Shown in pieces: positions 53,201 through 64,000 of a stretch of DNA of 64,000 bases. Source of the stretch: Auanema rhodensis (Eukaryota; Nematoda; Chromadorea; Rhabditida; Rhabditidae); the NCBI GenBank assembly GCA_964057225.1, contig OZ059896.1:21386501-21450500 (forward strand), read 5' to 3'. The translations under genes were made by a program, and so were the position numbers. Every line of letters starts with the position of its first letter. The stretch's first letter is position 1. The notes under the pieces are model-generated. The model worked only from the letters and a program-made list of their open reading frames with translations, made no database searches and was not told the DNA's origin.

Positions 53201-54434
53201 GAAAATTTTCAAAATAATTTAGCAAAAAGTAGATGTTTTTAGATTCCTTTTTTCAAGGCAAAGACGATGGACAATGTTATTCAACAAAAAAATTAATTCT
53301 TCAGGGTGAAAATCGAGGATATAAGTGTGAACTTATATCAGTTGATATCTCGGTGCATTTTTAAGCTAGCGCAAATCTGATAACACAGATCGACGCAGCT
53401 TAAAAATCCGCATCGAATGCACTTTACTACTTTGAGAAACGCTTAATACAAAAGTTAGTTATGATCGTTTGAAAAATGATGCCTTAGTGTATGTTGAGTT
53501 TCCATGTACACTCAACATTGCTTCCAAAAACATTTTGACAAAAATTTTTTCGAAAAATTTCAAAATAATTTAGCAAAAAGTAGATGTTTTTAGATTCCTT
53601 TTTTTAAGGCAAAGACGATGGACAATGTTATTCAACGAAAAAATTAATTCTTCAGGGTGAAAATCGAGGATATAAGTGTGAACTTATATCAGTTGATATC
53701 TCGGTGCATTTTTAAGCTAGCGCAAATCTGATAACACAGATCGACGCAGCTTAAAAATCCGCATCGAATGCACTATACTACATTGAGAAACGCTTAATAC
53801 AAAAAATAGTTATGATCGTTTGAAAAATGATGCATTAGTGTATGTTGAGTTTCCATGTACACTCAACATTGCTTCCAAAAACATTTTGACAAAAATTTTT
53901 TCGAAAATTTTCAAAATAATTTAGCAAAAAGTAGATGTTTTTAGATTCCTTTTTTCAAGGCAAAGACGATGGACAATGTTATTCAACAAAAAAATTAATT
54001 CTTCAGGGTGAAAATCGAGGATATAAGTGTGCACTTATATCAGTTGATATCTCGGTGCATTTTTAAGCTAGCGCAAATCTGATAACACAGATCGACGCAG
54101 CTTAAAAATCCGCATCGAATGCACTATACTACATTGAGAAACGCTCAATACAAAAATTAGTTATGATCGTTTGAAAAATGATGCCTTAGTGTATGTTGAG
54201 TTTCCATGTACACTCAACATTGCTTCCAAAAACATTTTGACAAAAACTTTTTCGAAAAATTTCAAAATAATTTAGCAAAAAGTAGATGTTTTTAGATTCC
54301 TTTTTTCAAGGCAAAGACGATGGACAATGTTATTCAACGAAAAAATTAATTCTTCAGGGTGAAAATCGAGGATATAAGTGTGAACTTATATCAGTTGATA
54401 TCTCGGTGCATTTTTAAGCTAGCGCAAATCTCAT
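50223..54434 (+). repeat. 5-mer higher-order repeat (1755 bp) with a later 702-bp 2-mer duplication inside copy 2
   Basis: The rare CAGATGATATCTCGATGC is at 50531 and 52286, 1755 bp apart. m145, m146, m147 and m148 match m150, m151, m152 and m155. The extra m153-m154 repeat m151-m152 (52680-53381 against 53382-54083: CTTTACTACTTTGAG with AAAAGTTAG, then AAAAAATAG with TTTTCAAAAT). m152 differs from m147 and m154 in having GTGAAC rather than GTGCAC. Confidence 0.8.
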
Positions 54435-54587
54435 AACACAGATCGACGCAGCTTGAAAATCCGAATCGAATGCACTATACTACATTGAGAAACGCTTAAT
54501 ACAAAAATTAGTTATGATCGTTTGAAAAATGATGCCTTAGTGTATGTTGAGTTTCCATGTACACTCAACATTGCTTCCAAAAACATT

Positions 54588-54606
54588 TTGACAAAATTTT
54601 TTTGAA
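54588..54606 (+). repeat. m156 one-base deletion haplotype (350-bp monomer)
   Basis: The tract reads ACAAAA, seven T, then GAAACATTTC: one base shorter than usual, with the C of the TTCGAA core gone and a C within the A-run. The same tract is in m2 (near 508-526) and m169 (near 59151-59168). m99, m101 and m106 carry GAAACATTTC without the deletion and look like its precursor. Confidence 0.85.
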
Positions 54607-57600
54607 ACATTTCAAAATAATTTAGCAAAAAGTAGATGTTTTTAGATTCCTTTTTTCAAGGCAAAGACGATGGACAATGTTATTCAACGAAAAAATTAAT
54701 TCTTCAGGGTGAAAATCGAGGATATAAGTGTGAACTTATATCAGTTGATATCTCGGTGCATTTTTAAGCTAGCGCAAATCTGATAACACAGATCGACGCA
54801 GCTTAAAAATCCGCATCGAATGCACTTTACTACTTTGAGAAACGCTTAATACAAAAATTAGTTATGATCGTTTGAAAATTGATGCATTAGTGTATGTTGA
54901 GTTTCCATGTACACTCAACATTGCTTCCAAAAACATTTTGACAAAAACTTTTTCGAAAAATTTCAAAATAATTTAGCAAAAAGTAGATGTTTTTAGATTC
55001 CTTTTTTTAAGGCAAAGACGATGGACAATGTTATTCAACGAAAAAATTAATTCTTCAGGGTGAAAATCGAGGATATAAGTGTGAACTTATATCAGTTGAT
55101 ATCTCGGTGCATTTTTAAGCTAGCGCAAATCTGATAACACAGATCGACGCAGCTTAAAAATCCGCATCGAATGCACTTTACTACTTTGAGAAACGCTTAA
55201 TACAAAAGTTAGTTATGATCGTTTGAAAAATGATGCCTTAGTGTATGTTGAGTTTCCATGTACACTCAACATTGCTTCCAAAAACATTTTGACAAAAATT
55301 TTTTCGAAAAATTTCAAAATAATTTAGCAAAAAGTAGATGTTTTTAGATTCCTTTTTTTAAGGCAAAGACGATGGACAATGTTATTCAACGAAAAAATTA
55401 ATTCTTCAGGGTGAAAATCGAGGATATAAGTGTGAACTTATATCAGTTGATATCTCGGTGCATTTTTAAGCTAGCGCAAATCTGATAACACAGATCGACG
55501 CAGCTTAAAAATCCGCATCGAATGCACTATACCACATTGAGAAACGCTTAATACAAAAATTAGTTATGATCGTTTGAAAAATGATGCATTAGTGTATGTT
55601 GAGTTTCCATGTACACTCAACATTGCTTCCAAAAACATTTTGACAAAAAGTTTTTCGAAAAATTTCAAAATAATTTAGCAAAAAGTAGATGTTTTTAGAT
55701 TCCTTTTTTCAAGGCAAAGACGATGGACAATGTTATTCAACAAAAAAATTTATTCTTCAGGGTGAAAATCGAGGATATAAGTGTGCACTTATATCAGTTG
55801 ATATCTCGGTGCATTTTTAAGCTAGCGCAAATCTGATAACACAGATCGACGCAGCTTGAAAATCCGCATCGAATGTACTATACTACATTAAGAAACGCTT
55901 AATACAAAAATTAGTTATGATCGTTTGAAAAATGATGCCTTAGTGTATGTTGAGTTTCCATGTACACTCAACATTGCTTCCAAAAACATTTTGACAAAAA
56001 TTTTTTCGAAAAATTTCAAAATAATTTAGCAAAAAGTAGATGTTTTTAGATTCCTTTTTTTAAGGCAAAGACGATGGACAATGTTATTCAACGAAAAAAT
56101 TAATTCTTCAGGGTGAAAATCGAGGATATAAGTGTGAACTTATATCAGATGATATTTCGATGCATTTTTAAGCTAGCGCAAATCTGATAACACAGATCGA
56201 CGCAGCTTAAAAATCCGCATCGAATGCACTATACCACATTGAGAAACGCTTAATACAAAAATTAGTTATGATCGTTTGAAAATTGATGCATTAGTGTATG
56301 TTGAGTTTCCATGTACACTCAACATTGCTTCCAAAAACATTTTGACAAAAACTTTTTCGAAAAATTTCAAAATAATTTAGCAAAAAGTAGATGTTTTTAG
56401 ATTCCTTTTTTTAAGGCAAAGACGATGGACAATGTTATTCAACGAAAAAATTAATTCTTCAGGGTGAAAATCGAGGATATAAGTGTGAACTTATATCAGT
56501 TGATATCTCGGTGCATTTTTAAGCTAGCGCAAATCTGATAACACAGATCGACGCAGCTTAAAAATCCGCATCGAATGCACTTTACTACTTTGAGAAACGC
56601 TTAATACAAAAGTTAGTTATGATCGTTTGAAAAATGATGCCTTAGTGTATGTTGAGTTTCCATGTACACTCAACATTGCTTCCAAAAACATTTTGACAAA
56701 AATTTTTTCGAAAAATTTCAAAATAATTTAGCAAAAAGTAGATGTTTTTAGATTCCTTTTTTTAAGGCAAAGACGATGGACAATGTTATTCAACGAAAAA
56801 ATTAATTCTTCAGGGTGAAAATCGAGGATATAAGTGTGAACTTATATCAGTTGATATCTCGGTGCATTTTTAAGCTAGCGCAAATCTGATAACACAGATC
56901 GACGCAGCTTAAAAATCCGCATCGAATGCACTATACTACATTGAGAAACGCTTAATACAAAAAATAGTTATGATCGTTTGAAAAATGATGCATTAGTGTA
57001 TGTTGAGTTTCCATGTACACTCAACATTGCTTCCAAAAACATTTTGACAAAAATTTTTTCGAAAATTTTCAAAATAATTTAGCAAAAAGTAGATGTTTTT
57101 AGATTCCTTTTTTCAAGGCAAAGACGATGAACAATGTTATTCAACGAAAAAATCAATTCTTCAGGGTGAAAATCGAGGATATAAGTGTGAACTTATATCA
57201 GTTGATATCTCGGTGCATTTTTAAGCTAGCGCAAATCTGATAACACAGATCGACGCAGCTTGAAAATCCGCATCGAATGTACTATACTACATTGAGAAAC
57301 GCTTAATACAAAAATTAGTTATGATCGTTTGAAAAATGATGCCTTAGTGTATGTTGAGTTTCCATGTACACTCAACATTGCTTCCAAAAACATTTTGACA
57401 AAAATTTTTTCGAAAAATTTCAAAATAATTTAGCAAAAAGTAGATGTTTTTAGATTCCTTTTTTCAAGGCAAAGACGATGGACAATGTTATTCAACGAAA
57501 AAATTAATTCTTCAGGGTGAAAATCGAGGATATAAGTGTGAACTTATATCAGTTGATATCTCGGTGCATTTTTAAGCTAGCGCAAATCTGATAACACAGA

Positions 57601-59150
57601 TCGACGCAGCTTAAAAATCCGCATCGAATGCACTTTACTACTTTGAGAAACGCTTAATACAAAAGTTAGTTATGATCGTTTGAAAATTGATGCATTAGTG
57701 TATGTTGAGTTTCCATGTACACTCAACATTGCTTCCAAAAACATTTTGACAAAAATTTTTTCGAAAAATTTCAAAATAATTTAGCAAAAAGTAGATGTTT
57801 TTAGATTCCTTTTTTCAAGGCAAAGACGATGAACAATGTTATTCAACGAAAAAATCAATTCTTCAGGGTGAAAATCGAGGATATAAGTGTGCACTTATAT
57901 CAGTTGATATCTCGGTGCATTTTTAAGCTAGCGCAAATCTGATAACACAGATCGACGCAGCTTAAAAATCCGCATCGAATGCACTATACTACATTGAGAA
58001 ACGCTCAATACAAAAATTAGTTATGATCGTTTGAAAAATGATGCCTTAGTGTATGTTGAGTTTCCATGTACACTCAACATTGCTTCCAAAAACATTTTGA
58101 CAAAAATTTTTTCGAAAAATTTCAAAATAATTTAGCAAAAAGTAGATGTTTTTAGATTCCTTTTTTCAAGGCAAAGACGATGGACAATGTTATTCAACGA
58201 AAAAATTAATTCTTCAGGGTGAAAATCGAGGATATAAGTGTGAACTTATATCAGTTGATATCTCGGTGCATTTTTAAGCTAGCGCAAATCTGATAACACA
58301 GATCGACGCAGCTTAAAAATCCGCATCGAATGCACTTTACTACTTTGAGAAACGCTTAATACAAAAGTTAGTTATGATCGTTTGAAAATTGATGCATTAG
58401 TGTATGTTGAGTTTCCATGTACACTCAACATTGCTTCCAAAAACATTTTGACAAAAATTTTTTCGAAAAATTTCAAAATAATTTAGCAAAAAGTAGATGT
58501 TTTTAGATTCCTTTTTTCAAGGCAAAGACGATGGACAATGTTATTCAACAAAAAAATTAATTCTTCAGGGTGAAAATCGAGGATATAAGTGTGCACTTAT
58601 ATCAGTTGATATCTCGGTGCATTTTTAAGCTAGCGCAAATCTGATAACACAGATCGACGCAGCTTAAAAATCCGCATCGAATGCACTATACTACATTGAG
58701 AAACGCTCAATACAAAAATTAGTTATGATCGTTTGAAAAATGATGCCTTAGTGTATGTTGAGTTTCCATGTACACTCAACATTGCTTCCAAAAACATTTT
58801 GACAAAAACTTTTTCGAAAAATTTCAAAATAATTTAGCAAAAAGTAGATGTTTTTAGATTCCTTTTTTCAAGGCAAAGACGATGGACAATGTTATTCAAC
58901 GAAAAAATTAATTCTTCAGGGTGAAAATCGAGGATATAAGTGTGAACTTATATCAGTTGATATCTCGGTGCATTTTTAAGCTAGCGCAAATCTCATAACA
59001 CAGATCGACGCAGCTTGAAAATCCGCATCGAATGCACTATACTACATTGAGAAACGCTTAATACAAAAATTAGTTATGATCGTTTGAAAAATGATGCCTT
59101 AGTGTATGTTGAGTTTCCATGTACACTCAACATTGCTTCCAAAAACATTT

Positions 59151-59168
59151 TGACAAAATTTTTTTGAA
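59151..59168 (+). repeat. m169 one-base deletion haplotype (350-bp monomer)
   Basis: The tract is the same as in m156, 4562 bp upstream (13 x 351 - 1), and as in m2 at the far end of the window. Confidence 0.85.
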
Positions 59169-60750
59169 ACATTTCAAAATAATTTAGCAAAAAGTAGATG
59201 TTTTTAGATTCCTTTTTTCAAGGCAAAGACGATGGACAATGTTATTCAACGAAAAAATTAATTCTTCAGGGTGAAAATCGAGGATATAAGTGTGAACTTA
59301 TATCAGTTGATATCTCGGTGCATTTTTAAGCTAGCGCAAATCTGATAACACAGATCGACGCAGCTTAAAAATCCGCATCGAATGCACTTTACTACTTTGA
59401 GAAACGCTTAATACAAAAGTTAGTTATGATCGTTTGAAAAATGATGCCTTAGTGTATGTTGAGTTTCCATGTACACTCAACATTGCTTCCAAAAACATTT
59501 TGACAAAAATTTTTTCGAAAAATTTCAAAATAATTTAGCAAAAAGTAGATGTTTTTAGATTCCTTTTTTTAAGGCAAAGACGATGGACAATGTTATTCAA
59601 CGAAAAAATTAATTCTTCAGGGTGAAAATCGAGGATATAAGTGTGAACTTATATCAGTTGATATCTCGGTGCATTTTTAAGCTAGCGCAAATCTGATAAC
59701 ACAGATCGACGCAGCTTAAAAATCCGCATCGAATGCACTATACCACATTGAGAAACGCTTAATACAAAAATTAGTTATGATCGTTTGAAAAATGATGCAT
59801 TAGTGTATGTTGAGTTTCCATGTACACTCAACATTGCTTCCAAAAACATTTTGACAAAAAGTTTTTCGAAAAATTTCAAAATAATTTAGCAAAAAGTAGA
59901 TGTTTTTAGATTCCTTTTTTCAAGGCAAAGACGATGGACAATGTTATTCAACAAAAAAATTTATTCTTCAGGGTGAAAATCGAGGATATAAGTGTGCACT
60001 TATATCAGTTGATATCTCGGTGCATTTTTAAGCTAGCGCAAATCTGATAACACAGATCGACGCAGCTTGAAAATCCGCATCGAATGTACTATACTACATT
60101 AAGAAACGCTTAATACAAAAATTAGTTATGATCGTTTGAAAAATGATGCCTTAGTGTATGTTGAGTTTCCATGTACACTCAACATTGCTTCCAAAAACAT
60201 TTTGACAAAAATTTTTTCGAAAAATTTCAAAATAATTTAGCAAAAAGTAGATGTTTTTAGATTCCTTTTTTTAAGGCAAAGACGATGGACAATGTTATTC
60301 AACGAAAAAATTAATTCTTCAGGGTGAAAATCGAGGATATAAGTGTGAACTTATATCAGTTGATATCTCGGTGCATTTTTAAGCTAGCGCAAATCTGATA
60401 ACACAGATCGACGCAGCTTAAAAATCCGCATCGAATGCACTATACCACATTGAGAAACGCTTAATACAAAAATTAGTTATGATCGTTTGAAAAATGATGC
60501 ATTAGTGTATGTTGAGTTTCCATGTACACTCAACATTGCTTCCAAAAACATTTTGACAAAAATTTTTTCGAAAAATTTCAAAATAATTTAGCAAAAAGTA
60601 GATGTTTTTAGATTCCTTTTTTCAAGGCAAAGACGATGGACAATGTTATTCAACAAAAAAATTAATTCTTCAGGGTGAAAATCGAGGATATAAGTGTGCA
60701 CTTATATCAGTTGATATCTCGGTGCATTTTTAAGCTAGCGCAAATCTGAT

Positions 60751-62856
60751 AACACAGATCGACGCAGCTTAAAAATCCGCATCGAATGCACTATACTACA
60801 TTGAGAAACGCTTAATACAAAAATTAGTTATGATCGTTTGAAAAATGATGCCTTAGTGTATTTTGAGTTTCCATGTACACTCAACATTGCTTCCAAAAAC
60901 ATTTTGACAAAAATTTTTTCGAAAAATTTCAAAATAATTTAGCAAAAAGTAGATGTTTTTAGATTCCTTTTTTCAAGGCAAAGACGATGGACAATGTTAT
61001 TCAACAAAAAAATTTATTCTTCAGGGTGAAAATCGAGGATATAAGTGTGCACTTATATCAGTTGATATCTCGGTGCATTTTTAAGCTAGCGCAAATCTGA
61101 TAACACAGATCGACGCAGCTTGAAAATCCGCATCGAATGTACTATACTACATTGAGAAACGCTTAATACAAAAATTAGTTATGATCGTTTGAAAAATGAT
61201 GCCTTAGTGTATGTTGAGTTTCCATGTACACTCAACATTGCTTCCAAAAACATTTTGACAAAAATTTTTTCGAAAAATTTCAAAATAATTTAGCAAAAAG
61301 TAGATGTTTTTAGATTTCTTTTTTTAAGGCAAAGACGATGGACAATGTTATTCAACGAAAAAATTAATTCTTCAGGGTGAAAATCGAGGATATAAGTGTG
61401 AACTTATAGCAGTTGATATCTCGGTGCATTTTTAAGCTTGCGCAAATCTGATAGCACAGATCGACGCAGCTTAAAAATCCGCATCGAATGCACTATACTA
61501 CATTGAGAAACGCTTAATACAAAAAATAGTTATGATCGTTTGAAAAATGATGCATTAGTGTATGTTGAGTTTCCATGTACACTCAACATTGCTTCCAAAA
61601 ACATTTTGACAAAAATTTTTTCGAAAAATTTCAAAATAATTTAGCAAAAAGTAGATGTTTTTAGATTCCTTTTTTTAAGGCAAAGACGATGGACGATGTT
61701 ATTCAACGAAAAAATTAATTCTTCAGGGTGAAAATCGAGGATATAAGTGTGAACTTATATCAGTTGATATCTCGGTGCATTTTTAAGCTAGCGCAAATCT
61801 GATAACACAGATCGACGCAGCTTAAAAATCCGCATCGAATGCACTATACTACATTGAGAAACGCTTAATACAAAAATTAGTTATGATCGTTTGAAAAATG
61901 ATGCCTTAGTGTATTTTGAGTTTCCATGTACACTCAACATTGCTTCCAAAAACAATTTGACAAAAATTTTTTCGAAAAATTTCAAAATAATTTAGCAAAA
62001 AGTAGATGTTTTTAGATTCCTTTTTTCAAGGCAAAGACGATGGACAATGTTATTCAACAAAAAAATTTATTCTTCAGGGTGAAAATCGAGGATATAAGTG
62101 TGCACTTATATCAGTTGATATCTCGGTGCATTTTTAAGCTAGCGCAAATCTGATAACACAGATCGACGCAGCTTGAAAATCCGCATCGAATGTACTATAC
62201 TACATTGAGAAACGCTTAATACAAAAATTAGTTATGATCGTTTGAAAAATGATGCCTTAGTGTATGTTGAGTTTCCATGTACACTCAACATTGCTTCCAA
62301 AAACATTTTGACAAAAATTTTTTCGAAAAATTTCAAAATAATTTAGCAAAAAGTAGATGTTTTTAGATTCCTTTTTTTAAGGCAAAGACGATGGACAATG
62401 TTATTCAACGAAAAAATTAATTCTTCAGGGTGAAAATCGAGGATATAAGTGTGAACTTATAGCAGTTGATATCTCGGTGCATTTTTAAGCTTGCGCAAAT
62501 CTGATAACACAGATCGACGCAGCTTAAAAATCCGCATCGAATGCACTATACTACATTGAGAAACGCTTAATACAAAAAATAGTTATGATCGTTTGAAAAA
62601 TGATGCATTAGTGTATGTTGAGTTTCCATGTACACTCAACATTGCTTCCAAAAACATTTTGACAAAAATTTTTTCGAAAAATTTCAAAATAATTTAGCAA
62701 AAAGTAGATGTTTTTAGATTCCTTTTTTTAAGGCAAAGACGATGGACGATGTTATTCAACGAAAAAATTAATTCTTCAGGGTGAAAATCGAGGATATAAG
62801 TGTGAACTTATATCAGTTGATATCTCGGTGCATTTTTAAGCTAGCGCAAATCTGAT
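60751..62856 (+). repeat. 3-mer higher-order repeat, 1053-bp period, two copies
   Basis: m174-m175-m176 and m177-m178-m179 match: GTATTTTGAG with AATTTATT, then GAATGTAC with the rare CTTATAGCAG and AAGCTTGCGC (61403 and 62456, exactly 1053 bp apart), then AAAAAATAG with GACGATG. AAGCTTGCGC replaces the usual AAGCTAGCGC and removes the GCTAGC hexamer. m176 alone begins AGCACAG (61453). Confidence 0.83.
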
Positions 62857-63909
62857 AACACAGATCGACGCAGCTTAAAAATCCGCATCGAATGCACTAT
62901 ACTACTTTGAGAAACGCTTAATACAAAAATTAGTTATGATCGTTTGAAAAATGATGCATTAGTGTATGTTGAGTTTTCATGTACACTCAACATTGCTTCC
63001 AAAAACATTTTGACAAAAATTTTTTCGAAAAATTTCAAAATAATTTAGCAAAAAGTAGATGTTTTTAGATTCCTTTTTTCAAGGCAAAGACGATGGACAA
63101 TGTTATTCAACGAAAAAATTAATTCTTCAGGGTGAAAATCGAGGATATAAGTGTGAACTTATATCAGTTGATATCTCGGTGCATTTTTAAGCTAGCGCAA
63201 ATCTGATAACACAGATCGACGCAGCTTAAAAATCCGCATCGAATGCACTATACCACATTGAGAAACGCTTAATACAAAAATTAGTTATGATCGTTTGAAA
63301 AATGATGCATTAGTGTATGTTGAGTTTCCATGTACACTCAACATTGCTTCCAAAAACATTTTGACAAAAATTTTTTCGAAAAATTTCAAAATAATTTAGC
63401 AAAAAGTAGATGTTTTTAGATTCCTTTTTTTAAAGCAAAGACGATGGACGATGTTATTCAACGAAAAAATTTATTCTTCAGGGTGAAAATCGAGGATATA
63501 AGTGTGCACTTATATCAGTTGATATCTCGGTGCATTTTTAAGCTAGCGCAAATCTGATAACACAGATCGACGCAGCTTAAAAATCCGCATCGAATGCACT
63601 ATACTACATTGAGAAACGCTTAATACAAAAAATAGTTATGATCGTTTGAAAAATGATGCATTAGTGTATGTTGAGTTTTCATGTACACTCAACATTGCTT
63701 CCAAAAACATTTTGACAAAAATTTTTTCGAAAAATTTCAAAATAATTTAGCAAAAAGTAGATGTTTTTAGATTCCTTTTTTTAAGGCAAAGACGATGGAC
63801 AATGTTATTCAACGAAAAAATTAATTCTTCAGGGTGAAAATCGAGGATATAAGTGTGAACTTATATCAGTTGATATCTCGGTGCATTTTTAAGCTAGCGC
63901 AAATCTGAT

Positions 63910-64000
63910 AACACAGATCGACGCAGCTTAAAAATCCGCATCGAATGCACTATACCACATTGAGAAACGCTTAATACAAGAATTAGTTATGATCGTTTGA
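63910..64000 (+). repeat. Partial monomer m183, cut by the window end
   Basis: The first 91 bases of a unit, with CTATACCAC and the rare TACAAGAATTAG otherwise seen only in m19 and m28. m180-m182 before it also resemble members of the 5-8 kb block (TTTCATG, TTTAAAGC, AATTTATT), so the array right of this window probably continues with 9-mer-type sequence. Confidence 0.85.

Larger units (their letters stand above)
54084..60399 (+). repeat. Long-range duplicated block, 12-13 monomer spacing (m155-m160 and m168-m172)
   Basis: m155-m156 match m168-m169 13 monomers apart, including the one-base deletion with GAAACATTTC. m158-m160 match m170-m172 12 monomers apart, including AAAAAGTTTTTCG (m159 and m171) and GAATGTAC with CATTAAG (m160 and m172). 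One monomer (m157 type) is therefore missing from the second copy or added in the first. m161-m164 between them resemble m150-m152 and m72-m73. Confidence 0.78.
1..64000 (+). repeat. Tandem satellite array, 351-bp monomer, 182 full copies plus one partial
   Basis: The same unit beginning AACACAGATC recurs head to tail in one orientation with no interruption. Starts can be followed from 1 to 63910; 175 of the 182 full units are 351 bp, and the seven exceptions (three of 350, two of 352, two of 365 bp) add up to the observed span. Neighbouring units differ by a handful of substitutions at recurring diagnostic offsets: 20/21, 39, 43, 47, 50, 53, 63, 73/74, 95, 102, 112, 121, 164, 224, 227, 240, 243, 256, 264/265, 300 and 332. 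No gene, transposon or unique spacer lies anywhere in the window, so this entry covers every gene-free stretch. Long homogeneous arrays of this kind are typical of centromeric or pericentromeric heterochromatin; that location is inferred, not shown. Both array edges lie outside the window. Confidence 0.98.

Noticed and set aside
1-64000. CRISPR array
   Set aside because: The period is 351 bp, the whole unit repeats, and there are no unique spacers between short repeats.
1-64000. Transposon-derived tandem array (for example Helitron or MITE termini, or LTRs)
   Set aside because: No terminal inverted repeats, target-site duplications or transposase-like frames are visible at monomer borders, and the AACACAGATC start used here is arbitrary. 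A remote mobile-element origin cannot be excluded without a database search.
1-64000. Bacterial or phage origin of the window
   Set aside because: There are no genes in 64 kb and the unit repeats about 182 times; that is not compatible with known prokaryotic or phage genome organisation.
1-64000. Assignment to the Tribolium TCAST or another named satellite
   Set aside because: Only monomer length, A+T content and A/T tracts are similar; I cannot confirm sequence homology without a search, so no family name is given.

Overview
The window is one uninterrupted satellite-DNA array. A 351-bp unit runs head to tail on the + strand from base 1 to base 64000: 182 complete monomers (called m1 to m182 here) and the first 91 bases of m183. 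I see no protein-coding gene, RNA gene, transposon, inversion, CRISPR array, telomeric repeat or unique sequence. Monomer starts are 1 and 352; 702 to 25623 in steps of 351; 25975 to 30538; 30890 to 34751; 35116 to 37222; 37587 to 54435; 54785 to 58997; and 59347 to 63910, all in steps of 351. Between these series sit the only length changes: 1-bp losses in m2, m156 and m169, 1-bp gains in m74 and m88, and 14-bp gains in m100 and m107. 'Offset' below means position within a monomer, counted from its AACACAGATC start.

Origin: an array this long and regular points to eukaryotic centromeric or pericentromeric heterochromatin (inference). Monomer m1 holds 128 A, 110 T, 57 G and 56 C (67.8% A+T) and 12 CpG against about 9 expected, so CpG is not depleted. 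That fits an invertebrate such as an insect better than a vertebrate or plant with heavy CpG methylation. AT-rich satellites of similar length are known in tenebrionid beetles (for example the ~360-bp TCAST family of Tribolium), but I do not recognise this sequence and assign no species.

Layout: monomers differ at a limited set of recurring diagnostic positions, and these variants return with longer periods, so the array is built of higher-order repeats (HORs). From left to right: a 3-mer (1.4-3.9 kb), a 9-mer (5.1-11.2 kb), an 11-mer (10.2-17.9 kb), a 5-mer (17.8-21.2 kb), a 14-mer with a 3-mer inside it (22.1-31.1 kb), a 2-mer (31.6-33.0 kb), a 7-mer (33.7-37.6 kb), a 4-mer that decays to a 2-mer (38.6-42.9 kb), an irregular mosaic (43.5-49 kb), a one-monomer duplication (49.2-49.9 kb), a 5-mer plus 2-mer (50.2-54.4 kb), a block repeated 12-13 monomers apart (54.1-60.4 kb) and a 3-mer (60.8-62.9 kb). 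No single HOR dominates. Several nest or overlap, which records successive unequal exchanges.

Each monomer carries three dyad-symmetric elements (offsets 111-136, 165-176 and 288-309) and a nearly invariant segment at about offsets 122-163. These are the best candidates for sequence-specific or structural function. The few open frames of 63-79 codons arise only where T-to-C changes remove in-frame stops; I regard them as non-coding.
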